Of a stretch of 64,000 nucleotides of DNA, positions 35,185 to 43,894 are shown piece by piece (the first letter of the stretch is position 1; each line of letters starts with the position of its first letter). Source of the DNA: Flagellimonas aequoris (lineage in GTDB: Bacteria > Bacteroidota > Bacteroidia > Flavobacteriales > Flavobacteriaceae); assembly GCF_003584165.1 (NCBI RefSeq), contig NZ_QXFJ01000008.1, forward strand, positions 342,000 to 405,999. The letters are read 5' to 3'. Under the pieces are notes generated by a model. That model was not told the DNA's origin. It ran no database searches and was given only the letters and a program-made list of their open reading frames with translations. The position numbers and the translations under genes were made by a program.

Positions 35185-35973
35185 CTACTTTAGACCCTCT
35201 GGAATCTCGCAAATGGGAATAGGAACCATCTTATGTTTGTTTGCAGTATTGTACCTTTTATAGATGGAGAATACTTCCTTTTCCCTGCCAGAAAAGTCCT
35301 CGATTGTTTTTCCTTGGTTGTCCATTTCCATGGCCCATTCCAATTCAGGGTAGCTTGCACCGATTTGGTCTTCGTCGGTTCTACTGTCTCCCCAAAGCCC
35401 ATCGGTAGGTGGTGCCTCCATAATATCATGGTTCACCCCTAGAACCCTACCCAATTCATATACCTCTGTCTTGACCAAGTCGGCAATGGGACTAAGATCC
35501 ACACCTCCATCACCGTATTTGGTGTAAAAACCGATTCCGAAGTCTTCTACTTTGTTGCCCGTACCTGCTACCAAGTATCCTTTAAGTGCGGCAAAGTAGT
35601 AAAGTGTGGTCATACGTAATCTGGCGCGGGTGTTGGCCAAGGACATATGGCGTTCTTCTTCTGTACTTGTTTTTGGGAAAGCGGCTACCAAACTATCGAA
35701 TACGGGGGTAAGGTCAACAGGTTGACGTGAAACATTGGGGAAGTTTTCAATAAGCCAATCAATATGTTTGTCAGCTCTTGTTACCTGATTCTCTCCCTGG
35801 TGTATCGGCATTTCCAAACACAAAAGGTCCATTCCTGTTTTGGCACAGAGTGTTGAGGTTACTGCGGAATCGATTCCACCCGATACCCCGATAACGAAAC
35901 CGTTGCATTTTGCATTGGTGGCATACTCCTTAAGCCAGTTTACAATATGGTCAATTACCTTTTCTGTTTGCAT
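35185..35973 (-). CDS. nadE: NAD(+) synthetase, ammonia-dependent type
   Basis: Amidates nicotinic acid adenine dinucleotide to NAD. The 262-residue single-domain protein has the ATP pyrophosphatase P-loop SGGIDSAV (about 28-35) and the AGTGNKVEDFGIGFYTKYGDGGVDLSP stretch. No N-terminal glutaminase domain is fused, so free ammonia or a separate glutaminase is needed. It diverges from gldB by 66 bases; the nadE/gldB/gldC neighbourhood is, as I recall, conserved in Flavobacteriia. Confidence 0.95.
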   Translation of the reverse strand: MQTEKVIDHIVNWLKEYATNAKCNGFVIGVSGGIDSAVTSTLCAKTGMDLLCLEMPIHQGENQVTRADKHIDWLIENFPNVSRQPVDLTPVFDSLVAAFPKTSTEEERHMSLANTRARLRMTTLYYFAALKGYLVAGTGNKVEDFGIGFYTKYGDGGVDLSPIADLVKTEVYELGRVLGVNHDIMEAPPTDGLWGDSRTDEDQIGASYPELEWAMEMDNQGKTIEDFSGREKEVFSIYKRYNTANKHKMVPIPICEIPEGLK

Positions 35974-35998
35974 ATCTTCTAAATTAGATTCTATAAAT

Positions 35999-36006
35999 TA
36001 CCTTTG
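35999..36006 (+). promoter_or_regulatory. -7 promoter element upstream of gldB
   Basis: TACCTTTG matches the Bacteroidota TAnnTTTG consensus at all fixed positions. The predicted transcript start near 36013 supports the gldB ATG at 36040 over earlier in-frame codons. A matching -33 box at normal spacing is not obvious. Confidence 0.5.
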
Positions 36007-36039
36007 TGCCCTGTAAATTTAAACGCTGTGCCCTTAAAA

Positions 36040-37029
36040 ATGAAGAGGTTGTTGAAATACTTTAGCCCGGAATCGGCAAGTTGGTTGTTTTTGGCGTTCA
36101 TTTTGGTTTTATCAGGATGTAAGGAGACCGATAAGACCGAAGAGGCAATAGCCAAAATTCCTATTGAGCTAAAGATTTCCAGATTTGATCGTGAATTTGC
36201 TGAAGCAACCCCAGCTGACATTCCCAAGTTGAAGAACGAATATCCTTATTTGTTCCCCATGCAGTTTCCGGATAGTGTTTGGATAGCCAAATTGGGCGAT
36301 ACCCTTCAGGTGGAACTTTCCGAAGAAGTGGATAAGAACTTTGGGAATTTTGAAACTGAAACAAAAGCATTGGAATCGCTTTTTCAACATATCAAATATT
36401 ACTTTCCTGAATTTGAGACCCCGAAAGTGGTGACCTTGACTTCCGACGTTCGGTACGAAGACCGGATCATTCTTACGGATACCTTATTATTGATAGGATT
36501 GGACAATTATTTAGGGAAGGACCATCATTTTTATGAGGGCATTCAACGGTATATTGCCGCGGGGTTGGAGAAAAAGTTTTTGGCGTCGGATGTGGCCAGT
36601 GCCTTTTCCAAAAAGGTGATTTCGTATCCGCGAAACCGTACCTTTCTTTCTCGCATGGTGTATTACGGGAAGGAACTTTATCTAAAAGATAAATTATTGC
36701 CGACCAATACCGATGCGCAAAAAATTGGGTACTCCGATGAACAGATGGATTGGGCTATGGCCAACGAGGAACAGATCTGGAAATATTTTGTGGAGCAAGA
36801 AGTTCTGTACAGCACCGATTCTAAATTGGACCGAAAGTTCTTGGATCCGGCACCTTTTTCCAAATTTGGATTGGAATTGGACAACCAATCTCCTGGAAGG
36901 TTGGGTAGGTATATAGGATGGCAAATCGTGAGGGCTTTTATGGAAAAAAATGATGTCAGCCTGAATCAACTTTTTGAGATGCCGGCTGATGACATATTGA
37001 AACAATCTAATTACAAACCAAGAAAATAA
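36040..37029 (+). CDS. gldB: Gliding motility lipoprotein GldB
   Basis: A 329-residue lipoprotein with lipobox LVLSGC (Cys27) and the GldB body (KISRFDREFAEA, YPYLFP, LDNYLGKDHHFYEGI, YYGKELYLKDKLLP and LGRYIGWQIVRAFM). GldB is required for gliding in Flavobacterium but is conserved in non-gliding relatives, so it probably has a broader envelope role. The ATG at 36040 is chosen over an upstream TTG (36004) and GTG (36028). gldC begins one base after the stop. Confidence 0.9.
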   Translation: MKRLLKYFSPESASWLFLAFILVLSGCKETDKTEEAIAKIPIELKISRFDREFAEATPADIPKLKNEYPYLFPMQFPDSVWIAKLGDTLQVELSEEVDKNFGNFETETKALESLFQHIKYYFPEFETPKVVTLTSDVRYEDRIILTDTLLLIGLDNYLGKDHHFYEGIQRYIAAGLEKKFLASDVASAFSKKVISYPRNRTFLSRMVYYGKELYLKDKLLPTNTDAQKIGYSDEQMDWAMANEEQIWKYFVEQEVLYSTDSKLDRKFLDPAPFSKFGLELDNQSPGRLGRYIGWQIVRAFMEKNDVSLNQLFEMPADDILKQSNYKPRK

Positions 37030-37030
37030 A

Positions 37031-37369
37031 ATGGCAGTAGTACATACTTCAGAAATAAAGTTGACCGTAGGACTTGATGAGAACCGTGTTCCGGAAGAAT
37101 TAAAATGGTCGGCACAGGATGGTGGCGTACAGGAAGAAGATGCCAAGGCCATGATGTTGTCCGTTTGGGACAGTAAGAATAGGGAGTCCCTTAAGATTGA
37201 CCTTTGGACCAAGGATATGCCCGTGGATGAAATGAAGATATTTTTCCATCAAACCTTGATGACGATGGCCGATACCTTTATGAAGGCCACCCAAGATGAA
37301 AAGATGACCGCTACCATGAAGGATTTCTGCGACTACTTTGCTGAAAAGCTGGAGTTGGATAAACTGTAA
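37031..37369 (+). CDS. gldC: Gliding motility protein GldC
   Basis: A 112-residue soluble protein, HTSEIKLTVGLDENRVPEELKWSA at the start and MKDFCDYFAEKLELDKL at the end, matching GldC. It improves gliding in Flavobacterium; the biochemical role is not known. It follows gldB with one base between and is convergent with the next membrane protein (one base apart). Confidence 0.9.
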   Translation: MAVVHTSEIKLTVGLDENRVPEELKWSAQDGGVQEEDAKAMMLSVWDSKNRESLKIDLWTKDMPVDEMKIFFHQTLMTMADTFMKATQDEKMTATMKDFCDYFAEKLELDKL

Positions 37370-37370
37370 T

Positions 37371-37868
37371 TCAATCCAATGGCTCGTTCATCTGATTGAA
37401 TTTAGCCTTTTCTTCTCCGCGCAAATCCAAAATGCGTTCAATTTTATCCTTTGTGGGCCGTTGGAGCAAGAGATAAAAGATCAAGAATGCCCCAATGATC
37501 AAATAAGTAAGATTTTGGGTATTGGAGAAGATTACAATTGCAAATAAGGCGGCACCTTCAAGTAAAGCAAATTTGATCATGGATGCTGTTTGGAACTTGG
37601 CCAATTTATCCCGAAGGCTCGTATTTTTGGGTAGATTGCCCAATGTTTTTCTAAAAATAAAGTCCCCTAAAAAAATACTGCCAATGGCAACTACCGGCAC
37701 TATGGCCATGAACATGTCGCCAGAATTGTCGAAGTTCAATTGGGCGCCTTTACTTTGGGTATAGAACAAAATGCCTAAAACGATAGGGGTGGCCGCAATG
37801 CCCAGATGCAAAAAGGACATGATTTTCAAAAATCCGGCTGGTGTAAATCGATTATTGGTCGTTGCCAT
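37371..37868 (-). CDS. Four-helix integral membrane protein of unknown function
   Basis: A 165-residue protein with four predicted transmembrane helices at about 18-36, 53-72, 98-116 and 119-136 (for example FLKIMSFLHLGIAATPIVLGILF and LTYLIIGAFLIFYLLL), and a cytoplasmic tail. I do not recognise a catalytic motif. The ATG at 37868 (MATTNNRFTPAG) is chosen because the same open frame upstream runs into the SH3 gene. Confidence 0.75.
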   Translation of the reverse strand: MATTNNRFTPAGFLKIMSFLHLGIAATPIVLGILFYTQSKGAQLNFDNSGDMFMAIVPVVAIGSIFLGDFIFRKTLGNLPKNTSLRDKLAKFQTASMIKFALLEGAALFAIVIFSNTQNLTYLIIGAFLIFYLLLQRPTKDKIERILDLRGEEKAKFNQMNEPLD

Positions 37869-37908
37869 AGTTGTTTTTTGTGAGATCTTGTAATATAAGG
37901 TGTTGATT

Positions 37909-38568
37909 TTAGTCCCCTGCGACCAGCATGGAAATGACCCAGCCTTTTGTCGTTTTGGTGAATCCCATTCGGTAATCAATGGGCGACACCAGGAATTTAT
38001 CAAAAACATAGCCTCTTATTTGGCCGTCGGTAGTGGTCACATTCATCCAACCAGGATTTTTATGTTGATTCTCCCAGTCTGGGGCATTGTATTTTACAAT
38101 TTGATAGCTCAATTGTCCAATCACTTTTGAATCAGAGGTAGTGGGTTTATCCCTTACGTTTACATTGGTACCCATGACCACATAATATTCAAATGCATCA
38201 AATTTTTCGGGCCAATCGGTAAAGGTGTAGGGAATGGTGTAGCTGTCGGAACCTTCTTCATATTTGGGGCCACCGATCAATAACAGTTGCTCTGCCACTT
38301 TCCAAAAATGGGTGCTATCGTTGTTAAATTCCCACAACTCCTTAAATTCTTCAATACCACCGTCTCCTCCAAAACTGGTCAGAATATTGGGGTCCAAATG
38401 TTCTAGGATGAAAGCTTGGTCTTGCCTGCCAACGGCCAAGGTCAGTTCGGTCAAAAATTTGGAAAGGGTATAGTCCGATATTTCAACTTTTGGAGGGTAG
38501 AAGGTGTCCTGTGCAAAAACTGTTGAAGTGGCCAAACAAAGAAGGGCCATGAAAAAAGTCCTGTGCAT
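37909..38568 (-). CDS. Secreted protein with C-terminal SH3-like domain
   Basis: A 219-residue exported protein: signal peptide about 1-19 (TSTVFAQ), an unclassified domain (25-130, with LTLAVGRQDQAFILEHLDPNI) and a bacterial SH3 domain (about 132-185, GTNVNVRDKPTTSDSKVIGQLSYQ to RGYVFDKFL). SH3b domains usually bind cell wall or proteins. The ATG lies 41 bases upstream of the start of the membrane protein gene's end of the same strand, so the two may be co-transcribed. Confidence 0.8.
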   Translation of the reverse strand: MHRTFFMALLCLATSTVFAQDTFYPPKVEISDYTLSKFLTELTLAVGRQDQAFILEHLDPNILTSFGGDGGIEEFKELWEFNNDSTHFWKVAEQLLLIGGPKYEEGSDSYTIPYTFTDWPEKFDAFEYYVVMGTNVNVRDKPTTSDSKVIGQLSYQIVKYNAPDWENQHKNPGWMNVTTTDGQIRGYVFDKFLVSPIDYRMGFTKTTKGWVISMLVAGD

Positions 38569-38684
38569 TTTCGGTTAATTAGGTGATTCTAAAATACCTA
38601 ATTATTCCAAAAACTTTGGAAAGAACTGGGCATTTCTTAACCTTTTGGAGGTTGTATAAAGATTAGGAAATAGAATTTGGGAAC

Positions 38685-38712
38685 AAAAAAAGCCCAATAT
38701 TGGGCTTTTTTT
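38685..38712. terminator. Terminator between pirin and the SH3 gene
   Basis: AAAAAAAGCCCAA (38685-38697) and TTGGGCTTTTTTT (38700-38712), a perfect 13-base stem with a TA loop and T/A tracts on both sides. It ends pirin transcription on the minus strand. Confidence 0.85.
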
Positions 38713-38731
38713 GAGTACTGATTGATTTTGA

Positions 38732-39460
38732 TTATCGACCTATTTGGGATAGGCTCATGGGGACTTCCATTAACAATACTCTACTGTCCGTCAGAGATTT
38801 AAATTGAAAAGAATCCATCTCCCAAAGGCCAAAACCATCCCTTTTTTCCAGTTTTTGACCATTGATTTCCACCTCGCCTTCTAAAATAAAGGCATAAACG
38901 CCATTTCCTTCCTTATGGATTTGATAGGATGCTTCGGCACCCGATTCAAATTTACCCAAATGGAACCAAGCATCCTGATGGATCCAAACGCCTTCATCTT
39001 CTGGGTTGGGCGACAGTACTTGGTAAAAGGCATTTTCTTTTTCAATGTCTCTAATGGATATTTGATCGTATCTGGGTTCTACATTCCTTTTGTTCGGGAA
39101 TACCCAAATTTGTAAAAACTTGACTGGCTTGTCCGGATTTTTGTTGTACTCACTGTGGAAAATGCCTGTGCCGGCACTCATTACCTGCACTTCTCCTTCC
39201 TTAATGGTAGCCACGTTGCCCATGCTGTCTTTATGTTCCAAATCTCCTTCCAACGGAATGGAGATGATTTCCATATTATCATGCGGGTGGGTTCCGAAAC
39301 CCTTGGCCGCTGAGACTTGATCGTCGTTCAAGACACGCAAAACTCCAAAATGCATTCGTTCCGGATTTTGATATCCTGCAAAACTGAAAGTATGGTGGGA
39401 GTCCAACCAACCGTGGTTGGCATGTCCTCGTGTATTGGCTTTGTGTAATACGGTTTTCAT
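38732..39460 (-). CDS. Pirin family protein
   Basis: A 242-residue bicupin of the YhhW/pirin type. The metal-binding cluster is GFGTHPHDNMEIIS with a later H in GTGIFHSEYN. Some bacterial pirins have quercetin 2,3-dioxygenase activity, others act on electrophiles or regulate enzymes; the role here is unknown. The ATG at 39460 (MKTVLHKANTRGHANHGWL) matches the family N-terminus. An AraC regulator lies 90 bases upstream on the same strand. Confidence 0.9.
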   Translation of the reverse strand: MKTVLHKANTRGHANHGWLDSHHTFSFAGYQNPERMHFGVLRVLNDDQVSAAKGFGTHPHDNMEIISIPLEGDLEHKDSMGNVATIKEGEVQVMSAGTGIFHSEYNKNPDKPVKFLQIWVFPNKRNVEPRYDQISIRDIEKENAFYQVLSPNPEDEGVWIHQDAWFHLGKFESGAEASYQIHKEGNGVYAFILEGEVEINGQKLEKRDGFGLWEMDSFQFKSLTDSRVLLMEVPMSLSQIGR

Positions 39461-39550
39461 GATTCTTGTTTTTTTGTTCCCTACAAAGGTCATACTACGC
39501 TCGTGATTCGGTGATATGAAAACACGGGAAGGACTTATGAAAATCCGATA

Positions 39551-40417
39551 TCAGACAGATTGTTTAAACGTACTGGGCGAAATTCCTGTGCAGGATTTAA
39601 AAAAGGCACTGAAATTGGCAGGTTCCGAAAAGCCCAGTTCAAAAGCAATTTCTTTTTGGGAAAGTGGAGAAAAATAGAGCAATCGTTTGGCGGCAGTGGT
39701 AATTCGACTTTGGATATGCTCCTTCGCAGTTTTTCCTGTTAATGATCTTACAACGCGGTTCAAATGGTCGGGGGTAATGTGCAAGGCCTCGGCATAAGAA
39801 GCGGCATGGTGCCATGTTTTGTAATGCTGATTCACCAATTGTTTAAAGTTGCGCACCAAGTTGGCCCCAACCTCCATGGTTTGGGTATCTAACTGGTTTA
39901 AGGAACACAAGTTATGACAAGTGATCAGCAATAATTTGAGGAGCGCACCGATCGCTTCATATTTATAGGCGGAATCCCCCGCGTTTAAGCGCAACATTTC
40001 CTCAGAATAGGAGGTAAGGAGCTCCATTTCCTTAATTCCCACTTGTAAGGGAGGTGTATTGGAAAAATCGTTGAAGAGATTGATGTCTTCAATAAAGTCC
40101 ACCAAAATATGGTTCAAGGCCAAAAATTGGGATGAAAAAACAATGGAATAGCCAACTGTGGGTTTGTCTTCGGTGAGTTGATGTACTTGACCTGGACTGA
40201 TAAAATATACTTGATTGTTGCTCAGGGTATGTGTGGTAAAATCCACAATATGGTTACCTTCGGCCTCCTTCACTACTAATATGGTGTAGTAATCATGGCG
40301 ATGTGGAACATCGGGCCGCCCTTTTCTTTTTTGGTAGATGTCTTCCATTTTGGAAATCCCGAAACTGAGAGAACCATCCGCCTTGTTGACATCGTGATAG
40401 GTTTTGACCGCATCCAT
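39551..40417 (-). CDS. AraC family transcriptional regulator
   Basis: A 288-residue regulator with an N-terminal cupin sensor (PHRHDYYTILVVKEAEGNHIVD to ISPGQVHQL) and a C-terminal pair of helix-turn-helices (about 185-285, HITPDHLNRVVRSLTGKTAKEHIQSR then ELGFSEPANFSAFFKSCTGISPSTF). Its position directly upstream of pirin on the same strand suggests pirin as a target, which is inference. The inducer is unknown. Confidence 0.9.
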   Translation of the reverse strand: MDAVKTYHDVNKADGSLSFGISKMEDIYQKRKGRPDVPHRHDYYTILVVKEAEGNHIVDFTTHTLSNNQVYFISPGQVHQLTEDKPTVGYSIVFSSQFLALNHILVDFIEDINLFNDFSNTPPLQVGIKEMELLTSYSEEMLRLNAGDSAYKYEAIGALLKLLLITCHNLCSLNQLDTQTMEVGANLVRNFKQLVNQHYKTWHHAASYAEALHITPDHLNRVVRSLTGKTAKEHIQSRITTAAKRLLYFSPLSQKEIAFELGFSEPANFSAFFKSCTGISPSTFKQSV

Positions 40418-40492
40418 GGGTACAGAAGTTAAACGGAAAATTACTGAATTTAAACTTTTCCCTAAAATGATGGCTTGCGGAGAACTAAACGG

Positions 40493-41104
40493 TTATTGAT
40501 TTTTGAAAAAATCCTGGTTGATACCGTCTATAAACTCCAACAGTGCTTCCCCGCCCATATGGTTTGCGGATGAAGTGGTAAAATGTGGGGGCGCTTCTTC
40601 CCAAACACCCTCCACCATTTTTTGCAAGTAGGCGTTCACCTGCCTCTCCACGGCCCCAGGTTTCAGTTTGTCCGCCTTGGTAAAGATGATGGCAAAGGGA
40701 ATTTGGTTGGTCCCCAACCATTCCATGAATTCAAGGTCAATAGGTTGTGGGTCATGGCGTATATCGACCAAAACAAAACCACATACCAATTGCTTGCGTT
40801 TTTGAAAATACTCCGTGATATACTTTTGGAAGGTATTCTTGTCCTTTTTAGAAACTCGGGCATATCCATAGCCTGGTAAATCCACCAAAAACCAGTTGTT
40901 ATTGATCTTAAAGTGGTTGATGAGCTGTGTTTTTCCGGGCCTTCCCGAAGTTTTGGCCAAACCTTTTCGGTCCACCAACATATTGATCAAGGACGATTTG
41001 CCCACATTGGAACGGCCTATGAAGGCATATTCAGGCAGGGGTTCATTGGGGCATTTGGCAACATTGGAGTTGCTCATGACAAATTCTGCCGATGTGATTT
41101 TCAT
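40493..41104 (-). CDS. engB: Ribosome biogenesis GTPase YihA/YsxC
   Basis: A 203-residue TrmE-Era-EngA-like GTPase needed for 50S assembly. G1 is GRSNVGKSSL (about 30-39), G3 is DLPGYGYARV and G4 is TKADK, with the conserved effector stretch SGRPGKTQLINHF. It starts two bases after the upstream hydrolase stop, so both are on one transcript. Confidence 0.95.
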   Translation of the reverse strand: MKITSAEFVMSNSNVAKCPNEPLPEYAFIGRSNVGKSSLINMLVDRKGLAKTSGRPGKTQLINHFKINNNWFLVDLPGYGYARVSKKDKNTFQKYITEYFQKRKQLVCGFVLVDIRHDPQPIDLEFMEWLGTNQIPFAIIFTKADKLKPGAVERQVNAYLQKMVEGVWEEAPPHFTTSSANHMGGEALLEFIDGINQDFFKNQ

Positions 41105-41106
41105 GG

Positions 41107-41871
41107 CTAGAAGTTACGCTTTTTCAACCAAGCATCAAGGATACGGTTAAAATCCTCAGGGTGCTCCATCATGGGGGCATGCCCACATTTCTCGATCCAA
41201 TACAAATCGGAATCCGGCAACAGTTCATGAAATTCCTTGGCTACATTGGGTGGGGTAACCGTATCGTTTTCTCCCCAAATAATACAGGTAGGGGTTTTCA
41301 TGTGAGGAAGGTCCTTTGACATGTTATGGCGAATGGCACTTTTGGCTATGGCAAGGGTCTTGACCAATTTCATCCTATCGTTCACGGTCGCAAATACCTC
41401 GTCCACGATTTCCTTAGTGGCCACTTCAGGGTCATAGAAAACATCTTGTGCCTTCTTTTTGATGAACTCGTAGTCACCGCGTTTGGGGTAACCGTCACCC
41501 ATGGCGCTCTCGTACAATCCAGAACTGCCGGTAATAACAAGGGCCTTTACCATTTTAGGGAACATTTTGGTGTGCAAAAGCCCAATATGGCCGCCTAAGG
41601 AGTTGCCTAAAAGAATCACATCCTTCAGTCCTTTGTACTCGATAAAGTCTTCCAAAAACTTGGCAAAGTTCTTTACGGTGGTCTTCAGGATAGGCATGTC
41701 GTAAATGGGAAGTTCAGGGATCAAGACCTTGTATCCTTTGGTCGGAAAATACTCCGATACCCCTTGGAAGTTGCTCAATCCGCCCATGAGTCCGTGCAAT
41801 ATGATCATGGGGGTTCCTTCTCCCTTTTCTATATATCGGTATTTGCCGTCCTCAATTAAATGCTCTTCCAT
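41107..41871 (-). CDS. Alpha/beta hydrolase
   Basis: A 254-residue cytoplasmic alpha/beta-hydrolase fold protein. The oxyanion region is LHGLMGGLSNF, the nucleophile elbow is GNSLGG, the acid is in WGENDTVTP and the His in KCGHAPMMEHPE, so the triad is complete. The substrate is not known. It is transcribed together with engB and diverges from the dcw cluster. Confidence 0.9.
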   Translation of the reverse strand: MEEHLIEDGKYRYIEKGEGTPMIILHGLMGGLSNFQGVSEYFPTKGYKVLIPELPIYDMPILKTTVKNFAKFLEDFIEYKGLKDVILLGNSLGGHIGLLHTKMFPKMVKALVITGSSGLYESAMGDGYPKRGDYEFIKKKAQDVFYDPEVATKEIVDEVFATVNDRMKLVKTLAIAKSAIRHNMSKDLPHMKTPTCIIWGENDTVTPPNVAKEFHELLPDSDLYWIEKCGHAPMMEHPEDFNRILDAWLKKRNF

Positions 41872-42040
41872 CTATAGTTAGTTGGTAGTAAGAGGCGCAA
41901 ATATAGGCAATTCAAATCATAAAGATTTCAGGTTTTTGGCCCAACGACACCAAGATTTTTATGAACGACAATTTTCCAGGGAACTTCTCCACCCATTCTG
42001 AGGTCGGGTTTACCATCGCCAAAAGGTATTTTTGCGTTCA

Positions 42041-42108
42041 AAAGTGGGGAATTTATTAACAAAAGTGGTGTTTAGTGGAGAAATGTGGAAATAAAATCTA
42101 TATATTTG
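42041..42108 (+). promoter_or_regulatory. MraZ-type operator and promoter of the dcw cluster
   Basis: Four GTGG cores occur at 42044, 42065, 42075 and 42085; the last three are spaced exactly ten bases, each preceded by AAA/TTA/AAT (7-mers at 42062-42068, 42072-42078 and 42082-42088). This fits the tandem boxes bound by MraZ upstream of its own gene in other bacteria. TATATTTG (42101-42108) is a perfect -7 box, so bound MraZ would cover the -33 region and repress. The rest of the 41872-42137 gap shows nothing else. Confidence 0.75.
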
Positions 42109-42137
42109 AGTTGTATTAAGTAACCAATTGATTTCTA

Positions 42138-42593
42138 GTGACCCATATCATCGGACAACACGACTGTAAAGCTGACTCTAAAGGAAGGGTGCTCTTGCCC
42201 ATTTCCTTGAAGAATCAGTTGTTGCCCGTGATCAAGGAAGGGTTCGTGATCAAGCGGTCCGTTTTTCAACAATGTCTGGAGTTGTATCCCAAACAGGAGT
42301 TTGATGTGCTCATGCAAAAGGTCATGAAGAAAAGTAAGATCAATCGCAAGTACGATGCGTTTGTCCGAAACTTTGTGGCGGGCATGAAAGAGGTGGCCAT
42401 TGATGGGGATACGGGCAGATTGCAGATTCCTAAAAACTTGGTGGATTATGCGAAGATCGACAAGGAAGTGGTCCTCAATGCGGTGTTCGATAAGATAGAG
42501 ATCTGGAACAAGGATATGTACGAGCAGGTCTTGGCCGAAGGGGAGAAAGATTATGCCGATTTGGCCGAGGAGATTTTTGATGACGATGAATAG
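42138..42593 (+). CDS. mraZ: Transcriptional regulator MraZ
   Basis: A 151-residue protein with two SpoVT-AbrB-like domains, each with the conserved DxxGR pattern (DSKGRVLLP about 13-21; DGDTGRLQIP about 88-97). MraZ forms a ring and represses its own operon through tandem boxes, which are present at 42041-42088. The start is GTG at 42138; the first residues THIIGQHDCKADSKG fit the family. It overlaps rsmH by 8 bases. Confidence 0.93.
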   Translation: MTHIIGQHDCKADSKGRVLLPISLKNQLLPVIKEGFVIKRSVFQQCLELYPKQEFDVLMQKVMKKSKINRKYDAFVRNFVAGMKEVAIDGDTGRLQIPKNLVDYAKIDKEVVLNAVFDKIEIWNKDMYEQVLAEGEKDYADLAEEIFDDDE

Positions 42594-43488
42594 TGCGTAC
42601 CACAATCCGGTCTTGTTACAGGAGTCGGTGGACGGATTGAACATAAAACAAGATGGGGTGTACGTAGATGTCACCTTTGGTGGCGGAGGACATTCCCGTG
42701 AAATTTTGAAGCGATTGGGCGAAGGTGGAAAGTTGTTCGCGTTCGATCAAGATGAAGATGCGTTGCAGAACGCTATCGATGACGACCGATTTCAGTTGAT
42801 CAACCAGAACTTTCGTTACCTCAAGCAATATTTAAAGTTCTATGGCATTCGGAAAGTTGATGGAATCTTAGCGGATTTTGGGGTTTCCTCGCATCAGTTC
42901 GATGAGGCGGAGCGCGGCTTTTCCATTCGGTTCAATGCTGATTTGGACATGCGGATGGACAGGACCAACGCCCTATCGGCCTTTGAGGTGGTCAATGCGT
43001 ATTCCCAAGAGGATCTTGCAACCGTCTTGTTCCAATATGGTGAATTACGGAATGCCAACGCCATGGCCAAGACCATTGTTGTAGCAAGGGAACAAAAACC
43101 TATCAAAACAACCGATGATTTGAAGATGGTGCTTGGCAAGTTTTTGCCCAAGATGAAGGAGAACAAAATCTTGGCGCAGATTTATCAGGCTATCAGGATC
43201 GAAGTGAACCAAGAAATAGAAGTGCTCAAGGAATTTTTGATGCAGGTTCCAGAATTACTGAATCAAGGAGGCCGATTGAGTATGATCAGTTACCATTCCT
43301 TGGAAGATCGGTTGGTAAAACGGTTCATCCGTGATGGAAGGTTTGAAGGCGAGCCGGAAAAGGATTTTTATGGGAACATCAGTGTTCCTCTAAAAAAAGT
43401 AGGAGGGCTCATCGTACCATCAGCAGAAGAAATAGCACAGAACAATAGGGCACGCAGTGCCAAACTCCGGATTGCGGAAAAAATATAG
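42586..43488 (+). CDS. rsmH: 16S rRNA (cytosine1402-N4)-methyltransferase
   Basis: A 300-residue SAM-dependent methyltransferase. The SAM-binding DVTFGGGGHSREIL, the GILADFGVSSHQFD and the C-terminal ISYHSLEDRLVKRF motifs are all present. The start at 42586 (NSAYHNPVLLQESV) is the family N-terminus; an ATG two codons earlier is equally possible. It overlaps mraZ. Confidence 0.95.
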   Translation: MNSAYHNPVLLQESVDGLNIKQDGVYVDVTFGGGGHSREILKRLGEGGKLFAFDQDEDALQNAIDDDRFQLINQNFRYLKQYLKFYGIRKVDGILADFGVSSHQFDEAERGFSIRFNADLDMRMDRTNALSAFEVVNAYSQEDLATVLFQYGELRNANAMAKTIVVAREQKPIKTTDDLKMVLGKFLPKMKENKILAQIYQAIRIEVNQEIEVLKEFLMQVPELLNQGGRLSMISYHSLEDRLVKRFIRDGRFEGEPEKDFYGNISVPLKKVGGLIVPSAEEIAQNNRARSAKLRIAEKI

Positions 43489-43501
43489 GTAGAAGTTGAA
43501 A

Positions 43502-43564
43502 TGTCATCTTGAGCGCAGTCGAAAGGTGATTTTTTAAAAGATTCCCGTCGGCATGGGAATGACA
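43502..43564. repeat. Palindrome-ended repeat remnant inside the dcw operon
   Basis: A 63-base segment begins TGTCAT (43502-43507) and ends ATGACA (43559-43564). It reads TGTCATCTTGAGCGCAGTCG and onward, with a partly complementary right arm (TTCCCGTCGGCATGGGAATGACA in plain view). The left end is like the dispersed repeats near 3995-4096. It fills the rsmH-ftsL gap and its right end is only 12 bases from the ftsL ATG. Confidence 0.6.
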
Positions 43565-43576
43565 ATTGAAGATGAA

Positions 43577-43894
43577 ATGAGAAAAGGATTACTGGACATA
43601 CTAAAAGGAAAGTTTTTGGTGAGCGGGGATGCTCCCAAGAACTGGATGTTCTTGTTGTTTGCCTCGTTTTTGGCAGCCTTGATGATTTCCAGTAGCCATA
43701 ATGCTGACCGAAAGGTCCTTGAGATCGCTGCCCTTAATGAAGAGGTCAGGATGCTGAAGAGCGAATTCTTTCAGGGCCGTTCCCAAGTACAACAACTCAA
43801 ATTGGAATCGACCTTAAGGCAAGTGGTTGCTGACAAAGGATTGGTCCCTTCCGAAAATCCACCTAAAAAAATCAAAGTAAAATCTGCTGACTGA
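43577..43894 (+). CDS. ftsL: Cell division protein FtsL-like
   Basis: A 105-residue bitopic protein: a short cytoplasmic N-terminus, one transmembrane helix (about 24-41, MFLLFASFLAALMISSS) and a periplasmic coiled coil (45-85, VLEIAALNEEVRMLKSEFFQ). Position between rsmH and the PBP, plus topology, identify it as FtsL; sequence conservation in the family is low. The ATG at 43577 is preferred over one at 43553 that lies in the repeat. Its stop overlaps the PBP start. Confidence 0.85.
   Translation: MRKGLLDILKGKFLVSGDAPKNWMFLLFASFLAALMISSSHNADRKVLEIAALNEEVRMLKSEFFQGRSQVQQLKLESTLRQVVADKGLVPSENPPKKIKVKSAD

Noticed and set aside
42554..42585. Longer rsmH start at 42553
   Set aside because: It would add residues read from another frame of the mraZ end; the family starts at the NSAYHNPVLL segment.
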